This document shows positions 1-7,757 of a stretch of DNA of 20,363 bases, piece after piece. The notes under the pieces are model-generated. The model ran no database searches and was not told the origin of the DNA. It saw only the letters and a list, made by a program, of their open reading frames with translations. The stretch's first letter is position 1. Each line of letters starts with the position of its first letter. Location: positions 1-20,363 of the forward strand of contig CAYOEZ010000069.1 in the NCBI GenBank assembly GCA_964402955.1, in the 5' to 3' direction. This stretch comes from CAYOEZ01 sp964402955. Lineage in GTDB: Bacteria; Chloroflexota; DTOL01; DAOUCN01. A program made the translations under genes and the position numbers.

Positions 1-288
1 CGCTATGAGGCGGTATCTATCGTTTTCAAGGCGGTTGGGCGGGGGCGAGTGCAGCCGGAAGAGGGACTGCCGACGCTAGCGCAGTTCTTGCGCTTCCCTG
101 TGACGTTGCTGGCGCCAGATCATGAACGCGCGTACATGCTTGCGCTGCGGCTTGGCTTGCCTGCGCCGTACGACGCACATTATCTGGCTCTTGCTGAGGC
201 TGAGGGGTGTGAGTTCTGGACGGGAGATAAGAAGCTGTATGAGCGCGTCCATACTGCACTGTCGTGGGTGCACGTGCTCGGGGAGTAG
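1..288 (+). CDS. VapC-like PIN-domain toxin, 3' part only
   Basis: The frame is open from the window edge and ends at TAG 286-288, giving the last 95 residues of a protein whose start lies outside. The C-terminal half carries the pattern YDAHYLALAEAEGCEFWTGD followed by KKLYERV. This matches the end of PIN-domain ribonucleases of VapBC toxin-antitoxin modules, where the Asp of the YDA segment and the Asp of the T-x-D segment are metal-binding residues. Such toxins cleave RNA and are held inactive by a VapB antitoxin, which would be encoded upstream and is not visible. The stop lies 8 bases before the response regulator ATG, but the two genes need not be functionally linked. The PIN assignment is fairly safe; the toxin role is inferred from the family. 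Confidence 0.75.
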   Translation, partial: RYEAVSIVFKAVGRGRVQPEEGLPTLAQFLRFPVTLLAPDHERAYMLALRLGLPAPYDAHYLALAEAEGCEFWTGDKKLYERVHTALSWVHVLGE

Positions 289-296
289 GTCAGCCC

Positions 297-977
297 ATGC
301 CCCCCCAACGTGTATTGGTCGTTGATGATGATCCCAAAATGCTCGGCCTGATGCGGCGTGCGCTATCCTTTGCCGGCTACGATGTTGACCTGGCTGCCGA
401 TGGCGAGGAGGCTCTGGCCATCGCGCGCGATCGTCTGCCTGACGTGGTCGTCCTTGATGTTATGCTGCCCGGCCTCGATGGTCTGCAGGTCTGCCGGCGA
501 TTGCGGGCAGGCGAGGCGACGCTGCCGATCCTGATGCTGACGGCCAAGGATCGCGTCCCCGATCGCGTGGCGGGGCTGGATGCCGGCGCCGATGACTATC
601 TTGTCAAGCCCTTTGCCCTCGATGAGTTCCTGGCCCGCCTGCGGGCCTTGCTTCGGCGTTCGCAACTGGTCGAAAACGGCGCCTTGCGCTTTGCCGATCT
701 GAGCGCGGATACAAAGACGCGCGAGATCGTACGCGGTGGCCGGAACATCGAGTTGACGGCCAAAGAGTACGTTCTGCTGGAGTTCTTCCTCCGCCATCCC
801 CGCCAGGTGTTTTCGCGCGAGACAATCTTCGATACGGTGTGGGGCTCCGATTTCCTGGGCGAGTCCAACGTGATCGACGTGCATGTGATGCGTTTGCGCG
901 ACAAGCTTGAAGACACAGGGCTACCCCGCCTGATTCAGACCATACGCGGCGCCGGATACAGCCTGCGGGAGGAATAG
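297..977 (+). CDS. OmpR/PhoB-family response regulator
   Basis: This 226-residue regulator has an N-terminal receiver domain (about 5-118) and a C-terminal OmpR-type winged helix (about 130-225). The receiver shows the acidic pocket D10-D11-D12, phospho-acceptor D54 in the VVVLDVMLPG strand, T82, and K104 in the LVKP motif. The winged helix shows LTAKEYVLLEFFLRHP and the recognition-helix region NVIDVHVMRLRDKL, ending in IRGAGYSL. The ATG at 297 is preferred over an upstream in-frame GTG at 264, because that GTG lies inside the VapC-like gene and adds a tail before the first receiver strand; GGAG at 282-285 precedes the ATG. The histidine kinase gene follows after 3 bases, so the two are co-transcribed. 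The likely target is the ATPase promoter at 2447-2480 (inference). Confidence 0.95.
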   Translation: MPPQRVLVVDDDPKMLGLMRRALSFAGYDVDLAADGEEALAIARDRLPDVVVLDVMLPGLDGLQVCRRLRAGEATLPILMLTAKDRVPDRVAGLDAGADDYLVKPFALDEFLARLRALLRRSQLVENGALRFADLSADTKTREIVRGGRNIELTAKEYVLLEFFLRHPRQVFSRETIFDTVWGSDFLGESNVIDVHVMRLRDKLEDTGLPRLIQTIRGAGYSLREE

Positions 978-980
978 GGC

Positions 981-2396
981 GTGACTGTTCATGCCATTCG
1001 AGAGCTGCTTGCCAGATTGCACGTGGCGCTCTGGTATGCCTTTCTACTGGTCATTGCCATTGCCGTCGTGGGTGCTTTCTTGCTGACCACGCTTGATAGT
1101 AATCTGCGCCGCGAGGTGGACGAGGTGCTGATGCTGCGGGCCCTGAATGTTCAGCACGGTATCACCTCGGAGAACCAGGCCATCAGCCCGGAGCGGGTGG
1201 GGGCCAACATCCTCGGTCTTGCGCCGCTCGATGAATTCACCTCACCCGGAATCTACGTACAGGTCTTGGATGCCAACGCCATGCCGCTGGGCTCATCACC
1301 CAACCTGCCCGGCGGCCAACTCCCTGCCCCCGCCGAGGTGATATCTGGCGCGGTGGCCGGACGACAGGCCTACGTCACCGTGCCGGTGGGCAAGGAGCGC
1401 GTGCGGCTGCTTGCCATGCCGGTCAGCAGCGGCGGCCAGGTGAGCGGCGTTATTCTGGTTGGCGAGTCATTGCACATGCTGGATGCGACACAACGTCGTC
1501 TGCGCCAGTTGCTGGGAATGGCAGCGTTTGTCACTGCCTTGCTCTCGCTGGTGGGCGGCTGGTGGGTCAGGATGCGTTCCATGCGCCCGGTAGCCGATGT
1601 CACACGTGTCGCCAGACAAATTGCCGCCACCGGCCAGTTTGAGCAACGCATTGCCATTCCTGAGACACAAGACGAGCTGCGCGATCTCGTCACCACCTTC
1701 AATGATATGCTGGCGCGCCTGGAGCGAACCTTCCGGCGCCAGCGCGACTTTCTCGCCGATGCTTCACACGAGCTGCGCGGGCCGCTGATGGTCATCATGG
1801 GCAATCTCGATCTCTTGCAGATGGAGCTTCCCCAGGCCGAGCGGCGTGAGAGCGCGCGCGAAGCGCGTGATGAGGCGCAGCGTATGAGCCGCCTGGTCTC
1901 GGACCTCTTGTTCCTGGCCGAAGAGGACGCGCAAGAGCGTCTGGAACACCGGCCGGTGCCGCTACACGAGGTGCTGTTCTCGGTCTGGGAACGAGCGTGC
2001 ACGGTGGACGCGGCCAAGCACCAGGTCGTCATCATACACAATGATGCGACCATCGTGCAGGGAGATCGCGACCGGCTGGCGCAGATGATCTGGAACCTGG
2101 TGGAGAATGCCCTGCGCTATACCGGCGCTGGTGGCAGAGTGTCCCTGGGCTTGCTCAATCACGGTCAGGTTGCCGAGCTGACGGTTGCCGACACCGGGCT
2201 AGGCATCGCACCGGAGCATCTACGCCACATCTTCGAGCGTTTCTACCGCGTCGACCGGGCGCGCTCGCACCGCTATGGCAGCTCTGGGCTGGGCTTGGCT
2301 ATCGTCAAGCAAGTCGTCGAGGCTCATGGCGGGCAGGTGCGGGTGCGCAGCGAACAGGGCGTTGGCACGACGTTTACGGTTGCTCTGCCTGTCTGA
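981..2396 (+). CDS. Membrane sensor histidine kinase (HAMP-HisKA-HATPase)
   Basis: This 471-residue partner kinase of the preceding regulator starts with GTG at 981. Two hydrophobic segments (about 15-37 and 178-197) flank an extracytoplasmic sensor region of about 140 residues that I do not recognise. A HAMP linker follows (about 198-250, containing MRPVADVTRVARQI), then the dimerisation domain with FLADASHELRGPL, where H263 is the predicted phosphorylation site. The ATP-binding domain has an N box (N372-LVEN-376), the D404-T-G-L-G motif, an F box around FERFYRVDRARS and a G2 box SSGLGLAIVKQ. Architecture and length are those of ordinary OmpR-partner kinases. The signal is unknown. The cation ATPase downstream suggests an ion or envelope cue, by analogy with sensor-transporter neighbours such as PhoPQ and MgtA; this is inference only. 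Confidence 0.95.
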   Translation: MTVHAIRELLARLHVALWYAFLLVIAIAVVGAFLLTTLDSNLRREVDEVLMLRALNVQHGITSENQAISPERVGANILGLAPLDEFTSPGIYVQVLDANAMPLGSSPNLPGGQLPAPAEVISGAVAGRQAYVTVPVGKERVRLLAMPVSSGGQVSGVILVGESLHMLDATQRRLRQLLGMAAFVTALLSLVGGWWVRMRSMRPVADVTRVARQIAATGQFEQRIAIPETQDELRDLVTTFNDMLARLERTFRRQRDFLADASHELRGPLMVIMGNLDLLQMELPQAERRESAREARDEAQRMSRLVSDLLFLAEEDAQERLEHRPVPLHEVLFSVWERACTVDAAKHQVVIIHNDATIVQGDRDRLAQMIWNLVENALRYTGAGGRVSLGLLNHGQVAELTVADTGLGIAPEHLRHIFERFYRVDRARSHRYGSSGLGLAIVKQVVEAHGGQVRVRSEQGVGTTFTVALPV

Positions 2397-2446
2397 CGGT
2401 CGCAGATTGCTCATCTCCTTGAAAGTGTCACCTCGTTTTTAACTCT

Positions 2447-2480
2447 GCTTCATCGCAGCTTCATCTTGCGCCCCCATAAT
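2447..2480 (+). promoter_or_regulatory. PhoB-box-like direct repeat with -10 box, candidate regulator-activated promoter
   Basis: GCTTCATC occurs at 2447-2454 and again at 2458-2465, a perfect 8-base direct repeat with an 11-base period. Nine bases further on is CATAAT (2475-2480), a good -10 hexamer, with no recognisable -35. OmpR/PhoB-type regulators bind tandem half-sites at 11-base spacing, and in PhoB-activated promoters the box replaces the -35 element about ten bases before the -10. The layout fits that architecture, and an OmpR-type regulator gene lies just upstream. The predicted transcript would start near 2487 and carry a leader of about 90 bases into the ATPase gene. Confidence 0.55.
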
Positions 2481-2578
2481 GGCTGTCATCAGGGCTGCCG
2501 CGTAAGGGCGAATCTTGCATTTGTCCTTGGGTGAGCCATTCACTATCACCATGACTGTTTCGATGACGTGGAGGAATT

Positions 2579-5425
2579 ATGCGTAGTAAGACTGTCGATG
2601 GCGAGCAACGGATCGTCACGCCCCCTGTTTCCGGGCCTCTTGCTCCGGGACCAGGTCCGGGCAGCCACACGCAAGGGGGCAGCGTGTCGGCCGCGCTGTT
2701 GGATACCAGGGACGTCAGCGGTTTGTCTGAGCAGGAAGCGGCGCAGCGTCTGAAGTCTGAAGGGTACAATGAGCTGCCCTCAACCAAGAAACGTGGCGTT
2801 CTGTCCATTGCCATGGAAGTCGTGCGCGAGCCGATGTTCCTGTTGTTGGTTGTGTCGGGCGCGCTTTATCTGCTGCTCGGTGATGTGCAAGAAGCGCTTA
2901 TGCTGCTTGGCTTTGTTTTTGTGGTGATCGGCATCACGATCTATCAGGAGTTCAAGACAGAGCGGGCGCTGGAGGCCTTGCGCGACCTGTCGAGCCCGCG
3001 TGCCCTGGTCATCCGTGGCGGGCAACAGAAGCGTGTCCCCGGCCGCGAGGTAGTGCGCGAGGATATCATGATTGTGTCAGAAGGCGACCGCGTACCCGCC
3101 GACGCTGTGCTTCTGGCGTCCCGCAGCGTCTCCGTGGATGAATCTCTCCTCACCGGTGAGTCCGTGCCTGTACGCAAGGTGGTGTTGGACGGCGCTATGG
3201 AGATGGGACGCCCCGGAGGCGACGACCTTCCCTTTGTCTACTCCAGCACACTGGTTGTGCAGGGCCAGGGCCTGGCCCGAGTGCAGGTAACCGGCCTGCA
3301 TAGCGAGGTTGGCAAGATCGGCAAGTCGCTGCAAACGTTGGAGATAGACCATACGCCGTTGCAGATCGCAACGGCACGGTTGGTGCGCGGCGTCGCCCTG
3401 ATTGGCTTGTTGATGTGTGCGGTGGTGGTAGCGGTCTATGGCCTGACCCGTGGCGACTGGCTGAACGGCCTGCTGGCCGGCATCACCCTGGCCATGGCCA
3501 TACTGCCTGAGGAATTCCCGGTGGTGCTGACGATCTTTCTGGCCCTGGGCGCCTGGCGCCTCTCCCAGAAGCGCGTCCTGACCCGGCGCGTGCCGGCTGT
3601 CGAGACGCTTGGTTCGGCTACCGTGCTGTGCGTGGACAAGACCGGCACGCTCACGCTGAACCAGATGTCCGTCAGCCAGCTCTTTGCGGGCGGCCAAAGC
3701 TTGCACCTGAGCGAGGCGAAGCAGGGAGCGCTGCCCGAATCATTCCACGATGTGGTGGAATTCGGAGTGCTGGCGAGCAACCAGGCCCCCTTTGACCCGA
3801 TGGAAAAGGCCCTGAACAGCCTGGGTCAGCAGACACTGGCTAATACCGGGCACGCACACGCCGATTGGATTCTGGTACAGGACTACCCGCTATCCAGAGA
3901 ACTGCTGGCCATGTCGCACGTCTGGCAATCGCCCGAGGGCGGCGACTACGTGGTCGCCAGCAAAGGCGCGCCAGAAGCCATGTATGACCTCTGCCATCTG
4001 GATGCTGTACAGGTCGCCGAAATCACTGTCCAGGTGAACCGCATGGCCGATGAAGGACTGCGGGTGATGGGCGTGGCCGGGGCACGTTTCCGCCGGACTG
4101 CCTTGCCTGCTGTGCAGCACGACTTCACGTTCGAGTTCCTGGGGTTGGTCGGGCTGGCCGATCCGGTGCGGCCCACCGTTGCCGCTTCCATCAAGGAATG
4201 CTACTCTGCCGGCATCCGGGTGGTGATGATCACAGGCGACTACCCTGGCACGGCGCGCCACATTGCCGGACAGATCGGGCTGGCCCATCCTGACACAATG
4301 ATTACGGGGCCGGAGCTGGACGGCATGGACGATACAGAACTGCAGTCTCGCATTGGCGGAGTAAACATCTTCGCTCGTGTTGTGCCAAAACAGAAACTGC
4401 GCCTGGTGAATGCATTCAAGGCCAACGGTGAGGTTGTAGCTATGACGGGCGACGGTGTCAATGATGCGCCGGCGCTCAAGGCGGCCCATATCGGCATTGC
4501 CATGGGTGGGCGCGGCACCGATGTGGCGCGTGAGGCGGCAGCCCTGGTCTTGCTGGATGACGATTTCTCATCTATCGAGCAGGCCGTCAAGATGGGCCGG
4601 CGCATCTTCGACAACCTGCGCAAGGCAATGGCCTACATCTTTGCCATTCATGTGCCGATCGCCGGGCTGTCACTGATCCCGGTCTTGCTGGGAGAAAAGT
4701 GGCCGCTCATGCTGCTGCCTGTGCATATTGTCTTCCTGGAATTGATCATCGATCCCGCCTGTGCGATTGTCTTCGAGGCTGAGGCAGAGGAAGCCGACGT
4801 CATGCGGCGGCCACCGCGCCGCCCGAGTGACCCGCTGTTTGGCCGCAGCACGATCGGGCTGAGCCTGTTGCAGGGCGCGGCTGTGCTGCTTGTGGTCCTG
4901 CTGGTCTATGCCCGGGCCATAACCGGTGGAGCAGGTGAGACCGAGACGCGTGCCCTCACCTTCACGACGCTGATCTTTGCCAACCTGGGTCTCATCATGG
5001 TCAACCGCTCGCGCTCACAGACCGCACTGACAAGCTTGCGTTCGCCCAACCCGGCTTTGTGGTGGGTGCTGGTGGGCGGGTTGAGCTTCCTGGGCCTGGT
5101 ACTATACGTTCCCTTCCTGCGTGACCTGTTCCGCCTGGCCGTTTTGCACCCGCTCGATTTGCTGTACTGCCTGGCGGCCGGCGTGGCCAGCGTCTTGTGG
5201 TATGATGTGCTGAAGGTCGTGCGCCGTTGTCTGCTGGCGACGCAGTGGTCCCGAACCTGTGGGCTCGTGGGATCGCCGGTCGTCCTCATCCTGGGCTTGA
5301 GCCTGGCCATCATGGGGTATCTGGACGCGAAGACGGTCATGATGGGGGCGGGCCTGGCTCTGTTCATTGGAGCCGCTCTGACTTTGCTCTCGATTGTGCT
5401 CGTTGAGATTCGCGCTGTGAAGTAG
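2579..5425 (+). CDS. P-type cation-translocating ATPase (P2-like, possibly Ca2+)
   Basis: This 948-residue integral membrane pump uses ATP through an aspartyl-phosphate cycle. Visible in order are a Pro/Gly-rich N-terminus (about 12-38), a cation-ATPase N domain (LSEQEAAQRLKSEGYNELP), the first TM pair (about 80-120), and the actuator motif T192-G-E-S. The M4 motif PEEFP is at 310-314, the phosphorylation site is D353 in DKTGTLT, the hinge motif TGDGVND is at 623-629, and further helices follow to the end. M6 carries ELIIDPACAIVFEAE with D725. The acidic M4 (PEEFP) and M6 residues point to P2-type calcium-like pumps rather than heavy-metal CPx pumps, and no N-terminal metal-binding CxxC is seen. 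Substrate is unproven. GGAGG at 2570-2574 supports the ATG at 2579, although the spacing is short. The HtpX-like gene follows after 18 bases. Confidence 0.93.
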   Translation: MRSKTVDGEQRIVTPPVSGPLAPGPGPGSHTQGGSVSAALLDTRDVSGLSEQEAAQRLKSEGYNELPSTKKRGVLSIAMEVVREPMFLLLVVSGALYLLLGDVQEALMLLGFVFVVIGITIYQEFKTERALEALRDLSSPRALVIRGGQQKRVPGREVVREDIMIVSEGDRVPADAVLLASRSVSVDESLLTGESVPVRKVVLDGAMEMGRPGGDDLPFVYSSTLVVQGQGLARVQVTGLHSEVGKIGKSLQTLEIDHTPLQIATARLVRGVALIGLLMCAVVVAVYGLTRGDWLNGLLAGITLAMAILPEEFPVVLTIFLALGAWRLSQKRVLTRRVPAVETLGSATVLCVDKTGTLTLNQMSVSQLFAGGQSLHLSEAKQGALPESFHDVVEFGVLASNQAPFDPMEKALNSLGQQTLANTGHAHADWILVQDYPLSRELLAMSHVWQSPEGGDYVVASKGAPEAMYDLCHLDAVQVAEITVQVNRMADEGLRVMGVAGARFRRTALPAVQHDFTFEFLGLVGLADPVRPTVAASIKECYSAGIRVVMITGDYPGTARHIAGQIGLAHPDTMITGPELDGMDDTELQSRIGGVNIFARVVPKQKLRLVNAFKANGEVVAMTGDGVNDAPALKAAHIGIAMGGRGTDVAREAAALVLLDDDFSSIEQAVKMGRRIFDNLRKAMAYIFAIHVPIAGLSLIPVLLGEKWPLMLLPVHIVFLELIIDPACAIVFEAEAEEADVMRRPPRRPSDPLFGRSTIGLSLLQGAAVLLVVLLVYARAITGGAGETETRALTFTTLIFANLGLIMVNRSRSQTALTSLRSPNPALWWVLVGGLSFLGLVLYVPFLRDLFRLAVLHPLDLLYCLAAGVASVLWYDVLKVVRRCLLATQWSRTCGLVGSPVVLILGLSLAIMGYLDAKTVMMGAGLALFIGAALTLLSIVLVEIRAVK

Positions 5426-5443
5426 CTGGATAGCGGAGTACCC

Positions 5444-6322
5444 GTGAGAGCCATCGCCCTATGTCTCGTTGTTGTGGGGAGCGCCGCCTGCGCTGGGTAC
5501 GTGGCGGCCGAGGCAGGCGGGAGTATCGCTGCCAGCGCGTTGAGTTTGCTGGCAGGGGTCGCGCTCTTTTTCTGGGCGGAGCAATGGCTGCTCGGCCTGA
5601 TCGGAGCAACGCCCCTGCCACGCGACACTGCGGCGCATGTTTCCCCGTTGCTCCAACACCTTGCGCCGCACTCCGGTCTCCCCGCGCCAGCGTTGTATCT
5701 GCTACGCGATGATACGCCGAATATGCTGGTGGCCGGGCGTCGTGGAGGGCGTGCCTCGATTGTGCTGACGGCTGGCCTGATAGGTGTTCTTGACCGCGAC
5801 GAGCTGGCGGCCATGCTGGCTCTGGCGCTGGCGCAGATCGGTGGGCGTCATCTCTGGGCGGGGACTGTGGCGGCGACCTGCGCCGGCTACCTGGCGCAAC
5901 TCGCAAAGTCGCTGCCGCAGCGTTGGCAGCGACCGCCAGAGGCGGGCAGAGTCGCGACTGCCAAACGTTGGCTGAACGCCGCGTTGGTGGCGATCCTGGC
6001 GTCGATTGCAGCAGGGGTGATCCGAGTTCTTGCGCCCACAGGGCGTGACTTTTGTGCGGACGCCGAAGCCAGCGCCATGATCGGCGACCCGCTGCCACTG
6101 GCGCGGGCGCTGGAGAAGCTGGCTGCGGGCAACAGGACGCCAGTCGAACCCGGGTTGAACCCGGGAGTGGCGCATCAACTCGCCGTTGCGCCATACATGG
6201 AAGGGGCGCTCACGTCTCTCTGCGCCGGGCGCCCTGCGGTGGCCAGGCGCGTGGCAAGGCTCAGGGAGCAGGCACTGCATCCCCTGCCAGAGCAAAGCTG
6301 GGACTTGATCGTCAACCGCTAG
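5444..6322 (+). CDS. HtpX-like (M48-fold) membrane protein lacking the zinc site
   Basis: This 292-residue protein aligns by eye with HtpX membrane metalloproteases along most of its length. It has an N-terminal hydrophobic pair (about 1-54), a segment resembling the HtpX pre-catalytic region (TPNMLVAGRR, then LTAGLIGVLDRDELAAML), a post-catalytic TM (TVAATCAGYL), another TM (about 176-197), and late motifs IGDPLPLARALEKLA and VARRVARLRE. The HExxH zinc motif is replaced by L127-A-L-A-Q131, and the usual third ligand Glu by D202 in RDFCAD. It therefore cannot be a standard zinc protease. The reading frame is intact, so it may be a scaffold or pseudoenzyme. Its GTG start at 5444 has GGAG five bases before it, and it probably shares a transcript with the ATPase. 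The fold assignment is by motif memory, not by search. Confidence 0.7.
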   Translation: MRAIALCLVVVGSAACAGYVAAEAGGSIAASALSLLAGVALFFWAEQWLLGLIGATPLPRDTAAHVSPLLQHLAPHSGLPAPALYLLRDDTPNMLVAGRRGGRASIVLTAGLIGVLDRDELAAMLALALAQIGGRHLWAGTVAATCAGYLAQLAKSLPQRWQRPPEAGRVATAKRWLNAALVAILASIAAGVIRVLAPTGRDFCADAEASAMIGDPLPLARALEKLAAGNRTPVEPGLNPGVAHQLAVAPYMEGALTSLCAGRPAVARRVARLREQALHPLPEQSWDLIVNR

Positions 6323-6383
6323 ACTCAGATAGCGACGGGGAGCACCCGCCGAGCCTACTATTCGCATGGGAAGGGCGAGTCGC

Positions 6384-7049
6384 CTACACCATGTTGAACG
6401 TCACCTTCAACCGTGACAGGAGTGCGCGTTTTAGACTCTGGTAGTTGGCCTGGTACGAAGCGGATGTGAGTGTTTCGGTGGTCATGATCAGGGCGTCCTC
6501 GCCGTTATCGCTATAGTAGCGGCGGCGGACGCCTTCGTTTTTGAAGGCATACTTACGATAGAGGGCTTGCGCGACGTGGTTGGACACGCGCACTTCCAGC
6601 GTCAGCGTCTGTGCGCCCAAAATGCAGGACAGGTCGATCATGCTGACCAGGAGCAATTCACCCAGACCCTTGCCGCGCTGGCCGGGGGCGACGGCAACCG
6701 TCACCAGGTGCGCCTCGTCAACCATCAGCCAGATGCCGGCAAAGCCGACAATAGGAGGACGCGGCGCGGACGGCGGCGCCTCCGTTTTGCCGCGCAGTCG
6801 ATGCCAGAAGCGCGCCAACGTTTGGCGTGCCGTTGGGCGTCCTGGTTCTGCCTGGGGGGAGGGGACTGTGGCAGCGAGCGCTGCATTGTCGTCAGCGATC
6901 TCGCGCAGCACGGTGTAGTGCGCCAGTCGATTGTTGCGCAGATCCTGTTCGTAGGCCTGAGCCGACCACGGAGCCGAAAAGGATTGGGTTTCGACCGTCT
7001 GCACGCTCGCGATGTCGTCCAGGCGCATCGCTTCAATGAGATAGCGCAT
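6384..7049 (-). CDS. rimI: RimI-like ribosomal protein alanine N-acetyltransferase
   Basis: This GNAT-family protein would acetylate the N-terminal alanine of a ribosomal protein (bS18 in E. coli) using acetyl-CoA. The N-terminus has VQTVETQSFSAPWSAQAYEQDL. The acetyl-CoA loop is VAVAPGQRGKGLGELLL, and the family signature follows: LEVRVSNHVAQALYRKYAFKNEGVRRRYY, ending in NGEDALIM. At 221 residues it is longer than the usual 150 or so. The excess is a Pro/Arg-rich insert (about residues 58-98) between the early strands, plus a C-terminal tail of about 28 residues. It lies 15 bases after tsaB, the classic neighbour of rimI, in a dnaN-tsaB-rimI operon. It converges on the HtpX-like gene, with about 60 bases between their stops. 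Confidence 0.88.
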   Translation of the reverse strand: MRYLIEAMRLDDIASVQTVETQSFSAPWSAQAYEQDLRNNRLAHYTVLREIADDNAALAATVPSPQAEPGRPTARQTLARFWHRLRGKTEAPPSAPRPPIVGFAGIWLMVDEAHLVTVAVAPGQRGKGLGELLLVSMIDLSCILGAQTLTLEVRVSNHVAQALYRKYAFKNEGVRRRYYSDNGEDALIMTTETLTSASYQANYQSLKRALLSRLKVTFNMV

Positions 7050-7064
7050 GTGTGTCGCTTCTAC

Positions 7065-7757
7065 TCACGTGGGGGTGTGGATTTTTTTCTTGGACTCGGT
7101 GATGTGCGGGCGGCGCAGATACAGGGGTTGCAGCGCGCCCGGGTCGTCGACGTTGCCGTCGCGGATACGATACCAGCCCAACTCAGCCAGATAGCCGGCG
7201 CGGCGGGCGTTGGCCGCCGGCGGCGCGATAATGGCATTCTCCACTCGCTGGCGAAACTCTGTGGCCAGCGCCGGCGAAATCTCGCCGCAGAAGAGAGTGC
7301 GTTGGGTGGTCGCCTCACAGATGGCGTCTACGGTGGCCAGATGTGGCTCTTCCATCTGCGCCCAGTGGTTGCGGGTAACCCGGTACAGCGCGGTCGCTAA
7401 TTCGGGCCCGCCACCTTCGAGAATCGGGCGCACCGGTAGGGAGAGGCTGCCGTGCTGGTAGGCCATCGTTTCCAGAGTTGAGAAGCCAACGATGGGGATG
7501 TGCAGAGCGATCGCCAGCCCTTTGGCCGCGCTCATGGCCACGCGCAGCCCGTTGAATGATCCCGGGCCAAGCGCCACGACCACGCCGGTCAGGGTCGCGG
7601 GGACGACATGCGCCGCTGCCATCAGGGCGACGATGTGGGGCATGAGATCCTCTGTGTGATTCTGCACAACGTGCCAGGTATGCTCGCCCTGTACGCCGAA
7701 CTCGTCGTACAGGGCGATGCTGGCAAAGCGCGTTGATGTGTCCAGTGCTAGTAGCAT
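7065..7757 (-). CDS. tsaB: TsaB, tRNA t6A biosynthesis protein
   Basis: TsaB partners TsaD and TsaE in making N6-threonylcarbamoyladenosine at position 37 of ANN-decoding tRNAs. It has the ASKHA fold but is not itself the transferase. The 230-residue protein begins MLLALDTSTRFASIALYD and contains the family signature VVALGPGSFNGLRVAMSAAKGLA, followed by IPIVGFSTLE. The usual Thr of GPGSFTG is Asn here. The C-terminus has LQPLYLRRPHIT, the typical ending of the family. The ATG directly abuts the dnaN stop codon, so translation is likely coupled. rimI follows after 15 bases. tsaD, tsaC and tsaE are not in the window. Confidence 0.93.
   Translation of the reverse strand: MLLALDTSTRFASIALYDEFGVQGEHTWHVVQNHTEDLMPHIVALMAAAHVVPATLTGVVVALGPGSFNGLRVAMSAAKGLAIALHIPIVGFSTLETMAYQHGSLSLPVRPILEGGGPELATALYRVTRNHWAQMEEPHLATVDAICEATTQRTLFCGEISPALATEFRQRVENAIIAPPAANARRAGYLAELGWYRIRDGNVDDPGALQPLYLRRPHITESKKKIHTPT

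Noticed and set aside
3077..3706. Long antisense open frame (209 codons) inside the ATPase gene
   Set aside because: It is the shadow of a high-GC coding region: no family likeness, low-complexity His/Gln/Arg-rich composition, and full overlap with a well-supported gene.
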